Of a DNA stretch of 64,000 nucleotides, positions 63,518-64,000 are shown in pieces. Under the pieces are notes generated by a model. It saw nothing but the letters and a program-made list of their open reading frames with translations. It did no database searches and was not told the origin of the DNA. Position 1 is the stretch's first letter. Every line of letters begins with the position of its first letter. This DNA is from Rhizobium sp. CCGE531 (GTDB taxonomy: Bacteria; Pseudomonadota; Alphaproteobacteria; Rhizobiales; Rhizobiaceae): positions 1,240,001 through 1,304,000 of the forward strand of contig NZ_CP032685.1 of assembly GCF_003627795.1 (NCBI RefSeq). The letters run 5' to 3'. Both the position numbers and the translations under genes were made by a program.

Positions 63518-64000
63518 TCAGATCGCCTGACCGCCCGAGATGTCGAAGGTGGTGCCGTTCGCCCAGCCCATGTCGTCGGACAGGATGGCCGCGACCGCAC
63601 CGCCAATGTCGTCGGGCTGGCCGACGCGGCCGAGCGCGATGGTCTGCGCGACAAAGGCGTTCACATTCGCATCGTCGCGGACCACGCCGCCGCCGAAGTC
63701 GGTCGCGATGGCGCCCGGCGCGATCGTGTTCACGCGGATCTGCCGCGCGCCCAGCTCGACCGCCATGAACTTGGTCAGCGTCTGGATGGCCCCCTTCGCC
63801 GCCGCATAGAGGCCGTAGCCCGCCATCGTCACGCGCACGAAGCCCGACGAGACATTGAGGATGCGCCCGCCGTCCGCGATCAGCGGTAGCAGCTTCTGCG
63901 TCAGGAAGACCGGGCCGCGCAGATGCGTGTCGATCAGGGAGTCGAATTGTTCCTCGGTCGCGTCGGTCAGGAGTGCGTACAGGCCGTGGCCGGCGTTGTT
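63518..64000 (-). CDS. SDR-family oxidoreductase (5' partial)
   Basis: A short-chain dehydrogenase whose N-terminal part, including the cofactor Gly motif, lies beyond the right window edge. In frame to base 64000 it reads NNAGHGLYALL, DSLIDTHLRGPVFLTQKLL, the catalytic Ser in ILNVSSGFV, and YGLYAAAKGA (YxxxK). It ends with DGTT-like NGTTFDISGGQ. It is probably the first gene of the GST-isochorismatase group. Confidence 0.9.
   Translation of the reverse strand, partial: NNAGHGLYALLTDATEEQFDSLIDTHLRGPVFLTQKLLPLIADGGRILNVSSGFVRVTMAGYGLYAAAKGAIQTLTKFMAVELGARQIRVNTIAPGAIATDFGGGVVRDDANVNAFVAQTIALGRVGQPDDIGGAVAAILSDDMGWANGTTFDISGGQAI

Overview
This window looks like accessory DNA of a Rhizobium/Agrobacterium-type alphaproteobacterium. 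It is GC-rich and packed with solute ABC transporters and GntR, LysR and LuxR regulators. A two-palindrome intergenic element of the RIME type, known from Rhizobiaceae, lies at 21572-21677. There are no rRNA genes, no complete tRNA genes and no replication genes, so a megaplasmid, chromid or accessory chromosomal region is plausible. The identification rests on pattern recognition only.

Layout. 1-3.9 kb: the end of a peptide-type ABC ATPase followed by an M20-fold and an M24-fold hydrolase, both with degraded metal sites. 4.1-9.0 kb: a polar amino-acid ABC transporter (minus strand), divergent from a HutC-type GntR regulator and a LysR regulator. 9.1-13.9 kb: an NtaA-type flavin monooxygenase with flavin reductase, an aminotransferase, a GNAT enzyme and a LysR regulator. 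14.1-23.3 kb: a catabolic operon with an argininosuccinate-lyase-like C-N lyase, an amino-acid ABC transporter, an MmgE/PrpD protein, a polysaccharide-deacetylase-like hydrolase, an agmatinase-like ureohydrolase and an FAD 2-hydroxyacid dehydrogenase. 23.4-31.3 kb: a plant-signal module, in which a LuxR solo lies between two proline-iminopeptidase-like hydrolases and next to a complete peptide ABC transporter. 31.4-34.2 kb: small hypothetical genes, tRNA-like scraps and an SDR. 34.4-39.5 kb: a second complete peptide ABC operon. 39.7-45.6 kb: a GntR regulator divergent from an SsuABC-like transporter and a 790-residue PHP-domain metallohydrolase.

45.6-64 kb is patchier. It holds a TPR protein and a convergent DUF6065-like protein, a histidine-rich secreted peptide, an IS6-family remnant, a secreted glycosidase-like protein, and a run of regulator/enzyme pairs typical of detoxification (XRE with a quinone oxidoreductase, AraC with an aldo/keto reductase, TetR with a Bcr/CflA transporter). 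Two epoxide-hydrolase-like proteins, an Xre-RES toxin-antitoxin pair with a frameshifted toxin, an isochorismatase-like hydrolase, a GST and a partial SDR complete it.

Three points stand out. (1) The LuxR protein carries the two ligand-pocket substitutions of the OryR/PipR plant-responsive subfamily and sits in the matching pip plus peptide-ABC context, with a perfect 17-bp palindrome in front of the second pip operon. (2) The C-N lyase, MmgE/PrpD and amino-acid transporter combination resembles the lyase/epimerase logic known for iminodisuccinate, but here it is embedded in a larger guanidino/amide operon. (3) An SsuABC-type transporter is coupled to an uncharacterised PHP metallohydrolase.
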